The notes below the pieces were generated by a model, which was not told where the DNA came from, did no database searches, and saw nothing but the letters and a program-made list of their open reading frames with translations. A stretch of DNA of 64,000 nt from a virus. The stretch is taken from IMG/VR virus record IMGVR_UViG_3300017971_000200, positions 97,621 through 161,620 of that record; one strand, written 5' to 3'. Position numbers and translations under genes: made by a program. Every line of letters starts with the position of its first letter. Position 1 is the first letter of the stretch. This document shows, piece by piece, positions 7,873-16,923 of the stretch.

Positions 7873-7969
7873 AGATAACTCCAGTCTTATATGATTTATA
7901 TGTTTTATAAAGTGCTTGAACTACTTGAATCACAATTAAAGTTATAAAAATAATCCAAAATAATGACAT
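7859..7969 (-). CDS. Membrane microprotein, first gene of transcript
   Basis: 36 residues, one hydrophobic helix (3-20) and a basic tail. AAAGAAAAG precedes the ATG, which lies about 28 bases past the -10 of promoter P3. Its end overlaps the next gene by 14 bases. Confidence 0.62.
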   Translation of the reverse strand: MSLFWIIFITLIVIQVVQALYKTYKSYKTGVIYESL

Positions 7970-7996
7970 CTTTTCTTTCCTTTTTTAATGTACCTA

Positions 7997-8035
7997 AATA
8001 TACGAAAAAATATAACCTTTGTCAACTGTTTTCTG
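7997..8035 (-). promoter_or_regulatory. Phage promoter P3
   Basis: TTGACA (8025-8020), 17-base spacer, TATATT (8002-7997), and the full CAGAAAACAG block (8035-8026). Leads into the 7859-7969 gene and those below. Confidence 0.88.
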
Positions 8036-8043
8036 ATATTTTT

Positions 8044-8820
8044 TTATGTACTCGGTGTGTGTATAACCGCGTGAGCATTAGGTATTTCAAAATTCATCAA
8101 AGTTCTATATTCTTCTATACTATATTTTGGTTCATAACCGGTTGGAACATTACCATCATATACCCATTTAGGATCAGCGTAAAAGACTTGACTTTTCTTT
8201 TCGATTTTCCAAATCTCATTCAACTTCCTAATATCTTCTTTAGAAAATTCTTCGTGATATAAAAACTTATCAAACTTATATTTGACGTGTCTCATATTCG
8301 CCACGTGTTGATCGATTAACGCTTTAACAAAATTTTCTTTCTTACGAAGCTCAAGAGTTGTCTTGTTTGTATTCATCAAGGCGAATAACTTCTTGAATTT
8401 CATACATATATCATCGTCTTTTTCTCTCCATATACGGACATCGTCACAATCTACATAAAATCCAATATCACCACCACCAATAGAATCAGCGACCAGATAT
8501 AACTTACCGGTTTCATCCCATTCTTTTACAATACCGATAACACCTTGAGATTCTCCACATTTGACTATAACCCGACCACCTTTACACGCTATCAAAACTT
8601 CCTCACCATTTGGTTTCCTATCTATTAAACTCGAGGCATCCCAATAAAGTTCCATTTCACTTTCATAAAATCCAACATTGGTTTCTTTGACGCCCCACAA
8701 ATGATCGTCTGACAAATACTTCCCGTGATAAACTTTAAGAGTTAATATATCACCTTTCTTAAAGCGTTCCATTCCACGTTTGACATCAACCTTTAGTTTT
8801 ACCTGATCACCGGATTTCAT
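8044..8820 (-). CDS. Beta-barrel repeat protein, paralogue of 6774-7631
   Basis: 258 residues. N-terminal beta-rich units (GDQVKLKVDV, KKGDILTLKV) and a helical C-terminal half, joined by VRIWREKD, as in the 6774-7631 protein. The copies are diverged and separated by a promoter and three small genes. Possibly a nucleic-acid or protein binding scaffold; not assigned. Confidence 0.78.
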   Translation of the reverse strand: MKSGDQVKLKVDVKRGMERFKKGDILTLKVYHGKYLSDDHLWGVKETNVGFYESEMELYWDASSLIDRKPNGEEVLIACKGGRVIVKCGESQGVIGIVKEWDETGKLYLVADSIGGGDIGFYVDCDDVRIWREKDDDICMKFKKLFALMNTNKTTLELRKKENFVKALIDQHVANMRHVKYKFDKFLYHEEFSKEDIRKLNEIWKIEKKSQVFYADPKWVYDGNVPTGYEPKYSIEEYRTLMNFEIPNAHAVIHTPST

Positions 8821-9062
8821 TATAGTTTCACCACTCCACCTGATGTTTTACGTCTCACATTAAAGTCTTTAATTCTCTTGGCGAAATCCCTATTAAGTTT
8901 ACGAGATTCATAACGTCTTTCCATTTCAGCGTTCGCCAGAGACTCGTTCTTGTACTTATCAACTAAACGATATACCTTTTCACTTGTATCATAACGATAC
9001 AACAACCATTCTTTCTTACTATACTCAACAACCAAAAATAACTTCGGTCTACCCACTCTCAT
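8820..9062 (-). CDS. Small basic protein
   Basis: 80 residues, Arg/Lys-rich (RRYESRKLNRDFAKR), consistent with nucleic-acid binding. TAATG-type overlap with the next gene. Confidence 0.7.
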   Translation of the reverse strand: MRVGRPKLFLVVEYSKKEWLLYRYDTSEKVYRLVDKYKNESLANAEMERRYESRKLNRDFAKRIKDFNVRRKTSGGVVKL

Positions 9063-9065
9063 GAC

Positions 9066-9254
9066 TTACCTACTTTCTTTTTTAGTGTAAACCCTGTTAC
9101 ATACAGGGCACTTTAGTTCGGCAGTAACCACACTCGGCTCATTGGAACGCCATACAAATCTTTCTGTATATTCCAATGCGACCTGTTCATTATTATTTTT
9201 ACAACTTGGACATAAATAATTTTTTCGTCCAACTTTCTTTTTCGTCTCAAACAC
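9066..9254 (-). CDS. Zinc-ribbon protein, GTG start
   Basis: 62 residues from the GTG at 9254, chosen because GGAGG lies six bases upstream and overlap with the previous gene falls to 8 bases; a longer ATG start at 9335 would overlap it by 89. Cys pairs CPSC and CPVC form a zinc ribbon; basic on both sides. Confidence 0.72.
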   Translation of the reverse strand: MFETKKKVGRKNYLCPSCKNNNEQVALEYTERFVWRSNEPSVVTAELKCPVCNRVYTKKESR

Positions 9255-9561
9255 TTTGCGCCTCCGTAACCCTTTTGATTTGGTGGCGCAAACGTGATTC
9301 GTGTTTGTCCATTTCACGTAATCTATTTTCTTCATTTACCATATCATTCTTTTTTGTAGATTTGGCAATAGTTGAATACTTTTCGCCATTCCACTTCATT
9401 AAATGATATCGGTTTTCCCATGCAACAATCACATATTTCAGCTTTCGTCCAGGGTCATTGAATTTCTTCATGTTTTTTGCCTCCCGAGCAACTTTCTTTT
9501 TCAACGGAATAACCTTTACGGTTATCTCGTCATTATCTTCATTAAACTTGTATATTTTCAT
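9247..9561 (-). CDS. Basic hypothetical protein
   Basis: 104 residues, lysine/arginine rich with a central Trp-containing strand region (YVIVAWENRYHLMKW) and helical C-terminus. Possibly nucleic-acid binding. ATGA overlap upstream. Confidence 0.72.
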   Translation of the reverse strand: MKIYKFNEDNDEITVKVIPLKKKVAREAKNMKKFNDPGRKLKYVIVAWENRYHLMKWNGEKYSTIAKSTKKNDMVNEENRLREMDKHESRLRHQIKRVTEAQSV

Positions 9562-9860
9562 CGTAAGTAATTAACTCCATATACATCAGTTCCAGCTAAA
9601 GGATCATCATTATAGATGTTTCCACGAGCATGTTTAGCAGGAGCACTCCAGCTCGCAGGTTTATAAATATCTCCAGTAGCGATTTCAACAAAAGCATAAA
9701 CCGAACGATCATGGACAACTTTAGCAAATTTACGACCAAACGTTAAATCCCAGGGTTTGGGCGACAAATTAGAAAAGTTCTCCAAAATGTGTTTTTCGTC
9801 ACGTTCACGTAACAAAACCATAAAGTTCATAATCGCTTCATCAAAATTTTTATTACTCAT
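9558..9860 (-). CDS. Conserved phage protein of unknown function
   Basis: 100 residues from the ATG at 9860 after AAGGATTTG. A longer frame to 9920 would start inside promoter P4. The C-terminal stretch ATGDIYKPASWSAPAKHARG matches a pattern I know from many phage hypothetical proteins (GDI-K-ASW-APAKHARGNI). First gene of its transcript. Confidence 0.78.
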   Translation of the reverse strand: MSNKNFDEAIMNFMVLLRERDEKHILENFSNLSPKPWDLTFGRKFAKVVHDRSVYAFVEIATGDIYKPASWSAPAKHARGNIYNDDPLAGTDVYGVNYLR

Positions 9861-9891
9861 TTTCAAATCCTTTCTTGACTTGTTATACCCA

Positions 9892-9920
9892 AATATAATC
9901 AATTCGGGCATAACAGTCAA
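9892..9920 (-). promoter_or_regulatory. Phage promoter P4, variant
   Basis: TTGACT (9920-9915), 17-base spacer, TATATT (9897-9892). No CAGAAAACAG block: the divergent member of the set. Confidence 0.75.
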
Positions 9921-9932
9921 GGGCTTTTTTAA

Positions 9933-12506
9933 TTATTTTTCAGTAAATAGTTTATTCAACGCACGGGCAAGAGGTACAACTTGAGTAACATTAATATGTG
10001 TAGCATCTTTACCATACATCATTTTAAATCTACTCATATCAGGATCAACTTTTGATGTGATGAAGAATGACAAGATTTTCACACCATTCGCCCGAATCTT
10101 ATCTACATTATGTTTCGCGATTTCATAAGCATTCATTCTTGAATACTCAGGAAGATTCTCATTTACCATATTAGGATAACCATCAGAGAAGTTTATAAAG
10201 TAACCATCTTTACCGCTCATTGATTTGAGAATGTCTTTCATCACCGCTTCATAACATAGACCTTCTGGAGTAATTCCAAAAGTTCCGATATAAGGAAAGA
10301 GTTTTTGAATCTTTTTGAACTTATCTTTCCTTGAATCATATGCGATAACCATCAGAGGAATTTGATCATAATTATACCATTTACTCCGACGAGTTTTGGG
10401 TTTAGAATAAGTTCCACGAAATGAAATCACAACTTCAAGATTTTCAACTTGAGTAGCAGCGTAAGCAATCGCTACTGCAGCGATCATTGTGTTTTTCCAT
10501 TTTTCACCACTCATTGAACCACTCGCATCAATAGTAATATGAACAACAGCGTTACCGTATTGATCTTTGTTGATTGTCTCAAAGATTTGAGTAGTACCAA
10601 CACCTAATTGATGTAATAGGCGACGATCTACTTTCCCAAAGGTTTTACGTTTACTTTTATATACCTTAGTTTCATTTCTAACTTGTAGTTTCTTCGCCAG
10701 AAGTTTTCCTAAACGAGTACCAGTAGTCACAGCTTCTTGTGATTCAGAATCAATCTTCGCTTCGTAAATAGGGTTATAATCTTCGTCACGTTCCCCTGTG
10801 TAATCCTTATCACAAATCCCAAATGTCAACATAATGTCTTTGTTGAGTTTTCTAACTACATAAACATCGGTACCGGTTTTAGAATCACCTTGAACGTGTT
10901 CAACTGTCGTTCCAGCATCCTCAATATCTTTCAATGTCTTAGCATCTTTTTTACTCAAACCTTGTTTCTTAACGTCACCGTCTAACATATCGGATTGAGT
11001 TTCCAACTCTTTTTCAAGTTTCTTTTCATCTTTAGAATCTAAATCTTCAGGTTCTTCTTCGGGTTCTTCATCTTCCGATTCATCGTCAGAATCTTCATCG
11101 TCGCTCTCATTACTTTCACTACCATTACTATCAGATTCATCATCAGTTTCATCTTCGTCTGATTCTTCGTCACCATCTTCACTTTCGTTACTATCGTTAC
11201 TATCGTTACTTTCGTTATCATCGTCATTTTCGTCTATATCTTCATCAGTTCCATCAGCATTTCCGCCTTTGGAATTTTCACTATCGTCGGATTCTTCATC
11301 ATTTTCAGTCTCGTCAGTATCACCATTACCAGATTCATCAGATTCGTTTTCATCATTTTCATCAGATTCGTCGTTTTCACCGTTTGTTGAAACACCATCA
11401 TCGGATGAAACATCGTCGTTTTCATCTTCGTTTTCAACGGAATCGTCATTTTCATTTTCATCAGATTCTTCTGATGGTTCATTACTTGGCTCAGGTGTTC
11501 CGCTATCACCAGGATCAGAATCATCTAAATCACCAGCATCTTCGTAATCGTCTCTATTATCATTTTCTTCAGGAACATCTTGACTTGATCCATCACCGTC
11601 CTGCGGATCGCCTTGATCTGAAGATTCTTCGTTTTCATTTTCTTCATCTTGTTCGGGCTGCGGTGTAGGAATATTTTTAACAATCATTCTAACAACTTCA
11701 ATCGCAACGTCAATAACTTCTTGAGTATTCTCAAGACGAGAAATGTTGGCGACATCAATAAGATTAATAATATCTTCTAATCCAGGAAGAGCTTTAGGAT
11801 CACTCGCGGGATTAATGTGATTGACAATTCTAAAATTGTATGATTTAAAATTTGGTTCACGACCAAAAGAACTTTCCAAACCTTTAGTGATAAGTTTAGA
11901 ATGAAAATATTTCTTATACAATGCTGTATAATATGGTTCGTAACCAGGAATCATCTTAATCATTTTATCATCAATACGACGATCTTCAATATAATTTTCA
12001 TAACTTTTTACGATTTTACGAATAATAACATCTAAATTATGATGTTCCGCATAACCAATTCTTGTAAATTCGTCAATCAAATCTTGTGGAATTGTCCAAA
12101 CATTTTTGGCTCCCCAACTATCCATCAAGTTTTTAAGAGCTTCCCAATCAGTCCAAAGAATATGACTTGACTCATGAAGTGCTAAACCAACAACAGAATC
12201 AAACTCTTTATTCTTACATACAGCAGAAAGAATAACCTTATCTTCTTGATCGGTTACGTATGAATGACCTTTAAGATTATATACAACAGGAATGTCTTTA
12301 CGTGTAGCGATTTTTACGAATCGAGCGACTGCTCTACGATATGAAGCAAGAGTAATCAAATCTTTGTTATGTTTTGGAAGTTGACCTAACCAATAATTTG
12401 AATACAAATCATCAGTAGAATTTTCATCTTCGTCGCCAAAACCATAACGATCTTTAATTACTTCCTCTAAATAGTCAACATCGTTATATGTAAGTTCTTT
12501 ACTCAT
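9933..12506 (-). CDS. CobT-like metallopeptidase-fold/VWA protein
   Basis: 857 residues. N-terminal helical domain with HESSH (111-115), an HExxH metallopeptidase signature as in DUF2201-type VWA proteins. A very acidic low-complexity linker (about 275-500; Asp, Glu, Ser, Asn). C-terminal VWA domain with the MIDAS motif DASGS (660-664), a Thr in GITPEG and Asp in NFSDG. In CobT and related proteins the VWA part is the metal-binding partner of an AAA+ ring; the matching CobS-like ATPase is at 24468-25754. No CobN is seen, so a remodelling role fits better than cobalt insertion. Own promoter, no partner in its transcript. Confidence 0.82.
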   Translation of the reverse strand: MSKELTYNDVDYLEEVIKDRYGFGDEDENSTDDLYSNYWLGQLPKHNKDLITLASYRRAVARFVKIATRKDIPVVYNLKGHSYVTDQEDKVILSAVCKNKEFDSVVGLALHESSHILWTDWEALKNLMDSWGAKNVWTIPQDLIDEFTRIGYAEHHNLDVIIRKIVKSYENYIEDRRIDDKMIKMIPGYEPYYTALYKKYFHSKLITKGLESSFGREPNFKSYNFRIVNHINPASDPKALPGLEDIINLIDVANISRLENTQEVIDVAIEVVRMIVKNIPTPQPEQDEENENEESSDQGDPQDGDGSSQDVPEENDNRDDYEDAGDLDDSDPGDSGTPEPSNEPSEESDENENDDSVENEDENDDVSSDDGVSTNGENDESDENDENESDESGNGDTDETENDEESDDSENSKGGNADGTDEDIDENDDDNESNDSNDSNESEDGDEESDEDETDDESDSNGSESNESDDEDSDDESEDEEPEEEPEDLDSKDEKKLEKELETQSDMLDGDVKKQGLSKKDAKTLKDIEDAGTTVEHVQGDSKTGTDVYVVRKLNKDIMLTFGICDKDYTGERDEDYNPIYEAKIDSESQEAVTTGTRLGKLLAKKLQVRNETKVYKSKRKTFGKVDRRLLHQLGVGTTQIFETINKDQYGNAVVHITIDASGSMSGEKWKNTMIAAVAIAYAATQVENLEVVISFRGTYSKPKTRRSKWYNYDQIPLMVIAYDSRKDKFKKIQKLFPYIGTFGITPEGLCYEAVMKDILKSMSGKDGYFINFSDGYPNMVNENLPEYSRMNAYEIAKHNVDKIRANGVKILSFFITSKVDPDMSRFKMMYGKDATHINVTQVVPLARALNKLFTEK

Positions 12507-12534
12507 TTAGTCCTATCCTTAATTTTTATACTTA

Positions 12535-12573
12535 AATATAACGAATTCCGACGTATTTGTCAACTGTTTTCTG
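12535..12573 (-). promoter_or_regulatory. Phage promoter P5
   Basis: TTGACA (12563-12558), 17-base spacer, TATATT (12540-12535), full upstream block. Drives the CobT-like gene; the -35 gives the stop of 12560-12688. Confidence 0.87.
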
Positions 12574-12688
12574 GTTTTTCTGGTGAAAAAATTTTATCCC
12601 ACCAACATATAATTGTTGCGATTATGGCGAGCCCGATAAAAAATACTAAACCACCAATAAATATAATTACAAATAATGTTCCTATCAT
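12560..12688 (-). CDS. Membrane microprotein
   Basis: 42 residues (MIGTLFVIIF...), one hydrophobic helix (2-29). Its last codons and TGA are part of promoter P5, giving the C-terminus ENS shared with unrelated genes. Confidence 0.65.
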   Translation of the reverse strand: MIGTLFVIIFIGGLVFFIGLAIIATIICWWDKIFSPEKPENS

Positions 12689-12697
12689 TTTAATCCT

Positions 12698-12823
12698 TTA
12701 TGAACAAAATAATGCTATTAAACCACAAATCCCTATAAACATGAATCGAGACTTTTGTTCTTCTGATGAAACTAAATATCCTATTACTCCAATGAATAAA
12801 AAAAGTAACGCGAGTGATGTCAT
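12698..12823 (-). CDS. Membrane microprotein
   Basis: 41 residues with two short hydrophobic stretches around a charged SSEEQKSR turn, a hairpin-type membrane protein. First of a run of small membrane proteins up to 13342. Confidence 0.62.
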   Translation of the reverse strand: MTSLALLFLFIGVIGYLVSSEEQKSRFMFIGICGLIALFCS

Positions 12824-12825
12824 AT

Positions 12826-13080
12826 TTAATCCTTTAATATTTTTGTATGTTGATATAAATAATATGGGAATGAAAACATTGTGATAAGTCCGGCGACAAC
12901 TCCAATGATTTGAAAGATACCAAATAATATAACCATGAAATATATATCCTTAAACCATACACCAATAACGGTACAAATAATAGTACATCCAAGTAATATT
13001 AAAAATCCAACCGTCATAACTAATGATTCTCTTTTCTCAAGATTCTTTATATCTACAAAATAGTTCCCTGTGAATTTCAT
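12826..13080 (-). CDS. Small membrane protein
   Basis: 84 residues with two or three hydrophobic segments (about 20-41, 46-70). Function unknown. Confidence 0.72.
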   Translation of the reverse strand: MKFTGNYFVDIKNLEKRESLVMTVGFLILLGCTIICTVIGVWFKDIYFMVILFGIFQIIGVVAGLITMFSFPYYLYQHTKILKD

Positions 13081-13081
13081 A

Positions 13082-13342
13082 TCAGTCCTCTAATTTCTCT
13101 ATCAAATATTGTGGGTATAAAAAACTCGCGACATATAAAACACAAACTGCTAAACAACCAACAATAACAATCGGTAATCCTATCATCTTTGTTTCTAATG
13201 ATGAATTCAACCATGTATTGAAAACTAACCACCATTCAGCATAATTGAAATAATGTATTAGTGTCGGAGCAAATTTGATCGCTAAATATAATTGAACCCA
13301 AAATGTTAATAACTGTAACGCTACAACTTTTCCTTTTTTCAT
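13082..13342 (-). CDS. Small membrane protein
   Basis: 86 residues, hydrophobic at 7-30 and 55-78, aromatic-rich middle (FNYAEWWLVFNTW). ATGA overlap with the lipoprotein gene. Confidence 0.72.
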   Translation of the reverse strand: MKKGKVVALQLLTFWVQLYLAIKFAPTLIHYFNYAEWWLVFNTWLNSSLETKMIGLPIVIVGCLAVCVLYVASFLYPQYLIEKLED

Positions 13343-13656
13343 AATACCTTTCCCTCAACCTTTACCTTTTTATATGTCTTAATTTCGTGTGGGCGAATAA
13401 TATGAACTTTCTTAGTTCGTTCATCAACTAAATGAAGATATACAACCTTATTAAAGTTTTCTACACGAGCATAATTATCATCGTTGTCGCCATCAAGTAA
13501 TATATTCAACACGCGACCATCATGATAATAATATGTCATATCATATATTCCATCCATGTCTACTGTCGCCGTCGATTCAACTGTACAACTCGATAACAAT
13601 AACCCAACTAATAACAATAACAAAAATCCCTTTAACTCTTTTGTAAATTCTATCAT
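13339..13656 (-). CDS. Lipoprotein
   Basis: 105 residues. Signal helix ending in a clear lipobox L-S-S-C (Cys near 24), so lipid-anchored after export. The mature part is beta-rich. Neighbours are membrane proteins, which suggests an envelope role. Confidence 0.78.
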   Translation of the reverse strand: MIEFTKELKGFLLLLLVGLLLSSCTVESTATVDMDGIYDMTYYYHDGRVLNILLDGDNDDNYARVENFNKVVYLHLVDERTKKVHIIRPHEIKTYKKVKVEGKVL

Positions 13657-14054
13657 TCTTCATCCCCTTTCGGTTTTAAATGTGGAAATAACTTGTAAAA
13701 ACGCTTCCACGCCGTCTTTCGTTTTTTTCTTGGATAACGTAACCAACCACGCTGCGGGTGACCACTACCCTTATTTATAAAATCCTTGTTATCTTGTCTG
13801 GGACGCTTAGGCATCTTGTTATACTTTTGACGTTCCTCACAAAATTTACTTCCTCTATAATTTTCCCACCATATCTCCCGAACATCCCCTAATACCTTTA
13901 GATTCTTCGCCAGTTCAAAGATTTCATCAAGTATAGGATTACGATAATCACATTCATCTTTCAACTCTACAAACTTGTCATATTCCATCGGCCAAGTTAT
14001 TGACATTAAATATATCATTCGTCGGTTCATCTTATTTCTTGACATCTTTTTCAT
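13653..14054 (-). CDS. Basic hypothetical protein
   Basis: 133 residues, acidic first half and very basic second half (RYPRKKRKTAWKRF). TAATG overlap and GGAG support the start. Possibly nucleic-acid binding. Confidence 0.72.
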   Translation of the reverse strand: MKKMSRNKMNRRMIYLMSITWPMEYDKFVELKDECDYRNPILDEIFELAKNLKVLGDVREIWWENYRGSKFCEERQKYNKMPKRPRQDNKDFINKGSGHPQRGWLRYPRKKRKTAWKRFYKLFPHLKPKGDEE

Positions 14055-14284
14055 TAGAACTCTCCATCATTTGCTAAATGCCACTTTTGACAATATGGAC
14101 AAAAATAAACTTTCCATACTATACGTTCCCTATATCTCTCATTAGCTTCCCGGCCCCAAGCGAGTGCTTCTAACTCACTATTATATTGTTTCTTGTCACC
14201 ACACATCTTTCGTCGCCGTTCTGCTTCTTCCTGTAACTCAGTGTCCCTGAGTTTCTTTTGTCGTCTTTTCTTTCTTCGTGTCAT
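14054..14284 (-). CDS. Small Cys-pair protein
   Basis: 76 residues, strongly basic N-terminus (MTRRKKRRQKK), then the frequent phage pattern of an EA-helix followed by YFCPYCQKWHL. A Cys at 28 and the CPYC pair with His may hold zinc. Confidence 0.72.
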   Translation of the reverse strand: MTRRKKRRQKKLRDTELQEEAERRRKMCGDKKQYNSELEALAWGREANERYRERIVWKVYFCPYCQKWHLANDGEF

Positions 14285-14285
14285 A

Positions 14286-14576
14286 TCAATTCAACGGTTT
14301 AATATACAATCCATCTTTATAGGCGATAAAACCCTCTCCACCAAACCAACTCTCGGCTTCCCTACACATTTCGCCAGGTTTATGATCAAAACCACATTTT
14401 ACACATTTACCATTTAGATAATTTTTCTTAAAGTTATCACAAAAATCTGCGATGCTCATAACAGTAAAATATTGATCAAGATAAATATCCCATAATTCTT
14501 CACAAGTCATTTTTGTCGTCTGACTCAACTTCCATATTCTACGTTTATTACGATTTCGTAACCTATTGAGATTCAT
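14286..14576 (-). CDS. Hypothetical protein with Cys pair
   Basis: 96 residues. Basic N-terminus, CVKCGF near 57 and a Cys near 69 after HKPGEM, a likely zinc site. GGAG before the ATG. Confidence 0.7.
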   Translation of the reverse strand: MNLNRLRNRNKRRIWKLSQTTKMTCEELWDIYLDQYFTVMSIADFCDNFKKNYLNGKCVKCGFDHKPGEMCREAESWFGGEGFIAYKDGLYIKPLN

Positions 14577-14746
14577 TGTAACTCTCCATCTAAATAACCC
14601 AATATCAACTTTACAAGAGCATATATCAATGTAACACCACCAAAGAATATAAATCCTGCTGCGAGTGTTTGGAACGCTAATGATAATCCTACTGAAAATA
14701 ATAATGCTCCCATAAATAATACTTTTACCAATTCACTTTTATTCAT
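14573..14746 (-). CDS. Small membrane protein
   Basis: 57 residues from the ATG at 14746 (MNKSELVKVL), which overlaps the upstream stop (TAATG) and follows GAAAGGATT. An earlier in-frame start at 14785 lies within the previous gene. Two hydrophobic helices. Confidence 0.68.
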   Translation of the reverse strand: MNKSELVKVLFMGALLFSVGLSLAFQTLAAGFIFFGGVTLIYALVKLILGYLDGELQ

Positions 14747-15120
14747 TACATAATCCTTTCTATTATGTTTGTCGCCTTTTCCCAATTCCTGGCGAAAAAT
14801 CTATTAATCTCAAATTTATTTAAACTATATATCAAAGTAATCAACAAACCAATTACTATAACAACCATATAAAGCAATAACACAGATTTAAGTTCTATAC
14901 TATAAGTTTGATGAATCCAAAGAGCTAATACGGCGAGCCCGTAAAGAGCAGCAAAAACACCTAATGAAGTTAAAGTTGTTTTCCACTTTTTAATCATAAT
15001 AACCCAGGGACGCCAGAACAAAAATCGTAACAACTCAAAAATCTTCAAGGCGACAAAAACAAGAATTGTCAATATAAACTTCAATACTCTTAATATGTAA
15101 TATAAAATTATCCCAAACAT
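14746..15120 (-). CDS. Membrane protein
   Basis: 124 residues with hydrophobic segments at about 2-30, 50-70 and 78-98, joined by a basic loop (RPWVIMIKKWK). No family recognised. Confidence 0.74.
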   Translation of the reverse strand: MFGIILYYILRVLKFILTILVFVALKIFELLRFLFWRPWVIMIKKWKTTLTSLGVFAALYGLAVLALWIHQTYSIELKSVLLLYMVVIVIGLLITLIYSLNKFEINRFFARNWEKATNIIERIM

Positions 15121-15224
15121 TTCTTAATCTCCTTTATTAAAAGTACTGTCACAAATAAAGTAATTCCACCTAATATACCAACTATAAATGCTTCTACTAA
15201 AAAATTTACAAACGGACTTAACAT
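15108..15224 (-). CDS. Membrane microprotein
   Basis: 38 residues (MLSPFVNFLVEAF...), one long hydrophobic helix then KEIKKCLG. Overlaps the next start by 13 bases, with AAGGAG inside its end serving the downstream gene. Confidence 0.62.
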   Translation of the reverse strand: MLSPFVNFLVEAFIVGILGGITLFVTVLLIKEIKKCLG

Positions 15225-15244
15225 AACCTCTGTTCCTTATAATA

Positions 15245-16489
15245 TTATTTAACAAGATTCATTCTTTTAATTGAACGATTACTACTTGTACTCAATACAT
15301 AAAAATAAGTTCCACTCGCTAACTCACTACCATCAAAATCTACGGAATAACTACCAACATTCAATCGACCATTAACTAATACTTCAACAACCCTACCCTG
15401 AATGTCATATACAACTAACTTAACATTGTCGGTATTAGGAATACTAAATTCAATCGTAGTGTTCGGATTAAATGGATTCGGATAGTTTTGAAAAACATTA
15501 AACTCAATAGGAATGTCGCCTAACGTCTCAATAGAATTTGGTTCTTCTACCTTTGGTTCGGTTAACGGACTCTCGTAGGCACCTAAATCAGGTAACCCAG
15601 GACCACATCTCGGATTTCCCTCTATATCTAATTCGGGAGCATAATACATCGTTGAATCAACTAATATGGAATCAACTCCAGCTCCAATAGCGGATGAATA
15701 ATCACTTAAATGATAATCGTTGTTTTCAAGTGAAACAAACACTGTGTCGCCCAATGTCTCACCGAATGGGGCATAAATCGAATTTGATATTGTCGCTTCT
15801 CCATCATGTGCGTTTAAAGTAACACTTTTTGTAATAATAGAATTGATAACTGTTATCTTTAATCTACTCTTGTCGGTTTCTTGATAGCCTTCAATCGGAC
15901 CGGTAACAGTTGAATTCATAATAATAGAATGAAAAACTTCCTTTGGTTCTTTACGTTCACTCTCACTATAAAGATAAATACCAGTATAAAAATCAAGTCC
16001 ATAAACTATACTATTCGTCATTTCAGTAGAAGTAGATATGAAAGCAACTCCGGCGAAATGATTTGAATTCACAATAAGATTGCGTAATTTACAAGAAATG
16101 TTTTCATTAAAATTATTAGACATACATAAAACTTGAGCGCCATAGTCTTCAAATCCCCAACTAATTGCTCTACCCCCTTTAATAGTAAATCCAATTACTT
16201 CACTACTATCAGCTTGTACCCATAATGCTTCGCCAGAACCTAAATCACCATCAATAATTGTATTCAAAATATGAAAATATCTGGCGTCCAATATAAATTC
16301 TGAAGCTAAAACAATACTCTTGTTAAGTATAACATTTGAGTATGTTCCATCACGAACGATTATTGTATCACCATCTGCTACGGAATCAATAGCCGTTTGA
16401 ATCGTCGGATAATTATCCGGTACATATACCGTTTCACCAAACGATAACGACACTAAAACTAAACTTAACAAAATAACTAAATACTTCAT
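15245..16489 (-). CDS. Secreted beta-helix protein with type IX-type sorting domain
   Basis: 414 residues from the ATG at 16489 (after GAAAGGGTT); a longer frame to 16522 precedes the signal peptide. Order: Sec signal peptide (1-18); pectin-lyase-like right-handed beta-helix beginning VPDNYPTIQTAIDSVADGDT; C-terminal FlgD-like/Por sorting domain from about 333, with NYPNPFNPNT, LVVYDIQGR and a terminal KRMNLVK strand. In FCB-group bacteria such domains route proteins to the surface. The beta-helix may bind or cut polysaccharide; no catalytic residues are evident. Its presence amid phage genes is striking. Confidence 0.87.
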   Translation of the reverse strand: MKYLVILLSLVLVSLSFGETVYVPDNYPTIQTAIDSVADGDTIIVRDGTYSNVILNKSIVLASEFILDARYFHILNTIIDGDLGSGEALWVQADSSEVIGFTIKGGRAISWGFEDYGAQVLCMSNNFNENISCKLRNLIVNSNHFAGVAFISTSTEMTNSIVYGLDFYTGIYLYSESERKEPKEVFHSIIMNSTVTGPIEGYQETDKSRLKITVINSIITKSVTLNAHDGEATISNSIYAPFGETLGDTVFVSLENNDYHLSDYSSAIGAGVDSILVDSTMYYAPELDIEGNPRCGPGLPDLGAYESPLTEPKVEEPNSIETLGDIPIEFNVFQNYPNPFNPNTTIEFSIPNTDNVKLVVYDIQGRVVEVLVNGRLNVGSYSVDFDGSELASGTYFYVLSTSSNRSIKRMNLVK

Positions 16490-16508
16490 AATATAACCCT
16501 TTCTTTGT

Positions 16509-16772
16509 TTATTTACTTTCATCTAATATATTATCTATATACCAAATATCTGCTTCGGTAATCGGATCAAATTCTTCCTTGAAATATTTACGACCAAATG
16601 AATCTTCTATATATCCACTTTCGCCCACATTCCACTGATCACGAAACATCAATCCATCATATTCTTCCTGAGTAATGTATATCCGCATCCAGAATCGCGG
16701 TGGTACATCATACATCGCTTTTACATACCTGTACTTCTGTCCTCGGTATTCCATCTTAAACTCCATATCCAT
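16509..16772 (-). CDS. Hypothetical protein
   Basis: 87 residues, aromatic and acidic, single globular domain. Overlaps the preceding 55-residue frame by 17 bases. Confidence 0.7.
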   Translation of the reverse strand: MDMEFKMEYRGQKYRYVKAMYDVPPRFWMRIYITQEEYDGLMFRDQWNVGESGYIEDSFGRKYFKEEFDPITEADIWYIDNILDESK

Positions 16773-16923
16773 TTATCAACTGAAATTGTTTCAACTTCTC
16801 AATCTCAATCTTAGTTCTAATAATATCCAACTCCAATTTAATTATTTGAGCTTGACGCTGATCGATGATCTTACTTTTGAGTAATCTCATAACATCTTTG
16901 TATACATCACTATTTCTTGACAT
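16756..16923 (-). CDS. Small coiled-coil protein, first gene of transcript
   Basis: 55 residues, one long charged helix (MSRNSDVYKD...). ATG about 20 bases past the -10 of promoter P6, with AAAAGGAAA upstream. Too short to name. Confidence 0.65.
   Translation of the reverse strand: MSRNSDVYKDVMRLLKSKIIDQRQAQIIKLELDIIRTKIEIEKLKQFQLINGYGV

Noticed and set aside
11234-11668. Several long frames on both strands in the acidic-linker part of the CobT-like gene
   Set aside because: They are frame shadows of Asp/Glu/Ser/Asn repeats, giving Ser-rich, Met-rich or His-rich strings without binding sites.
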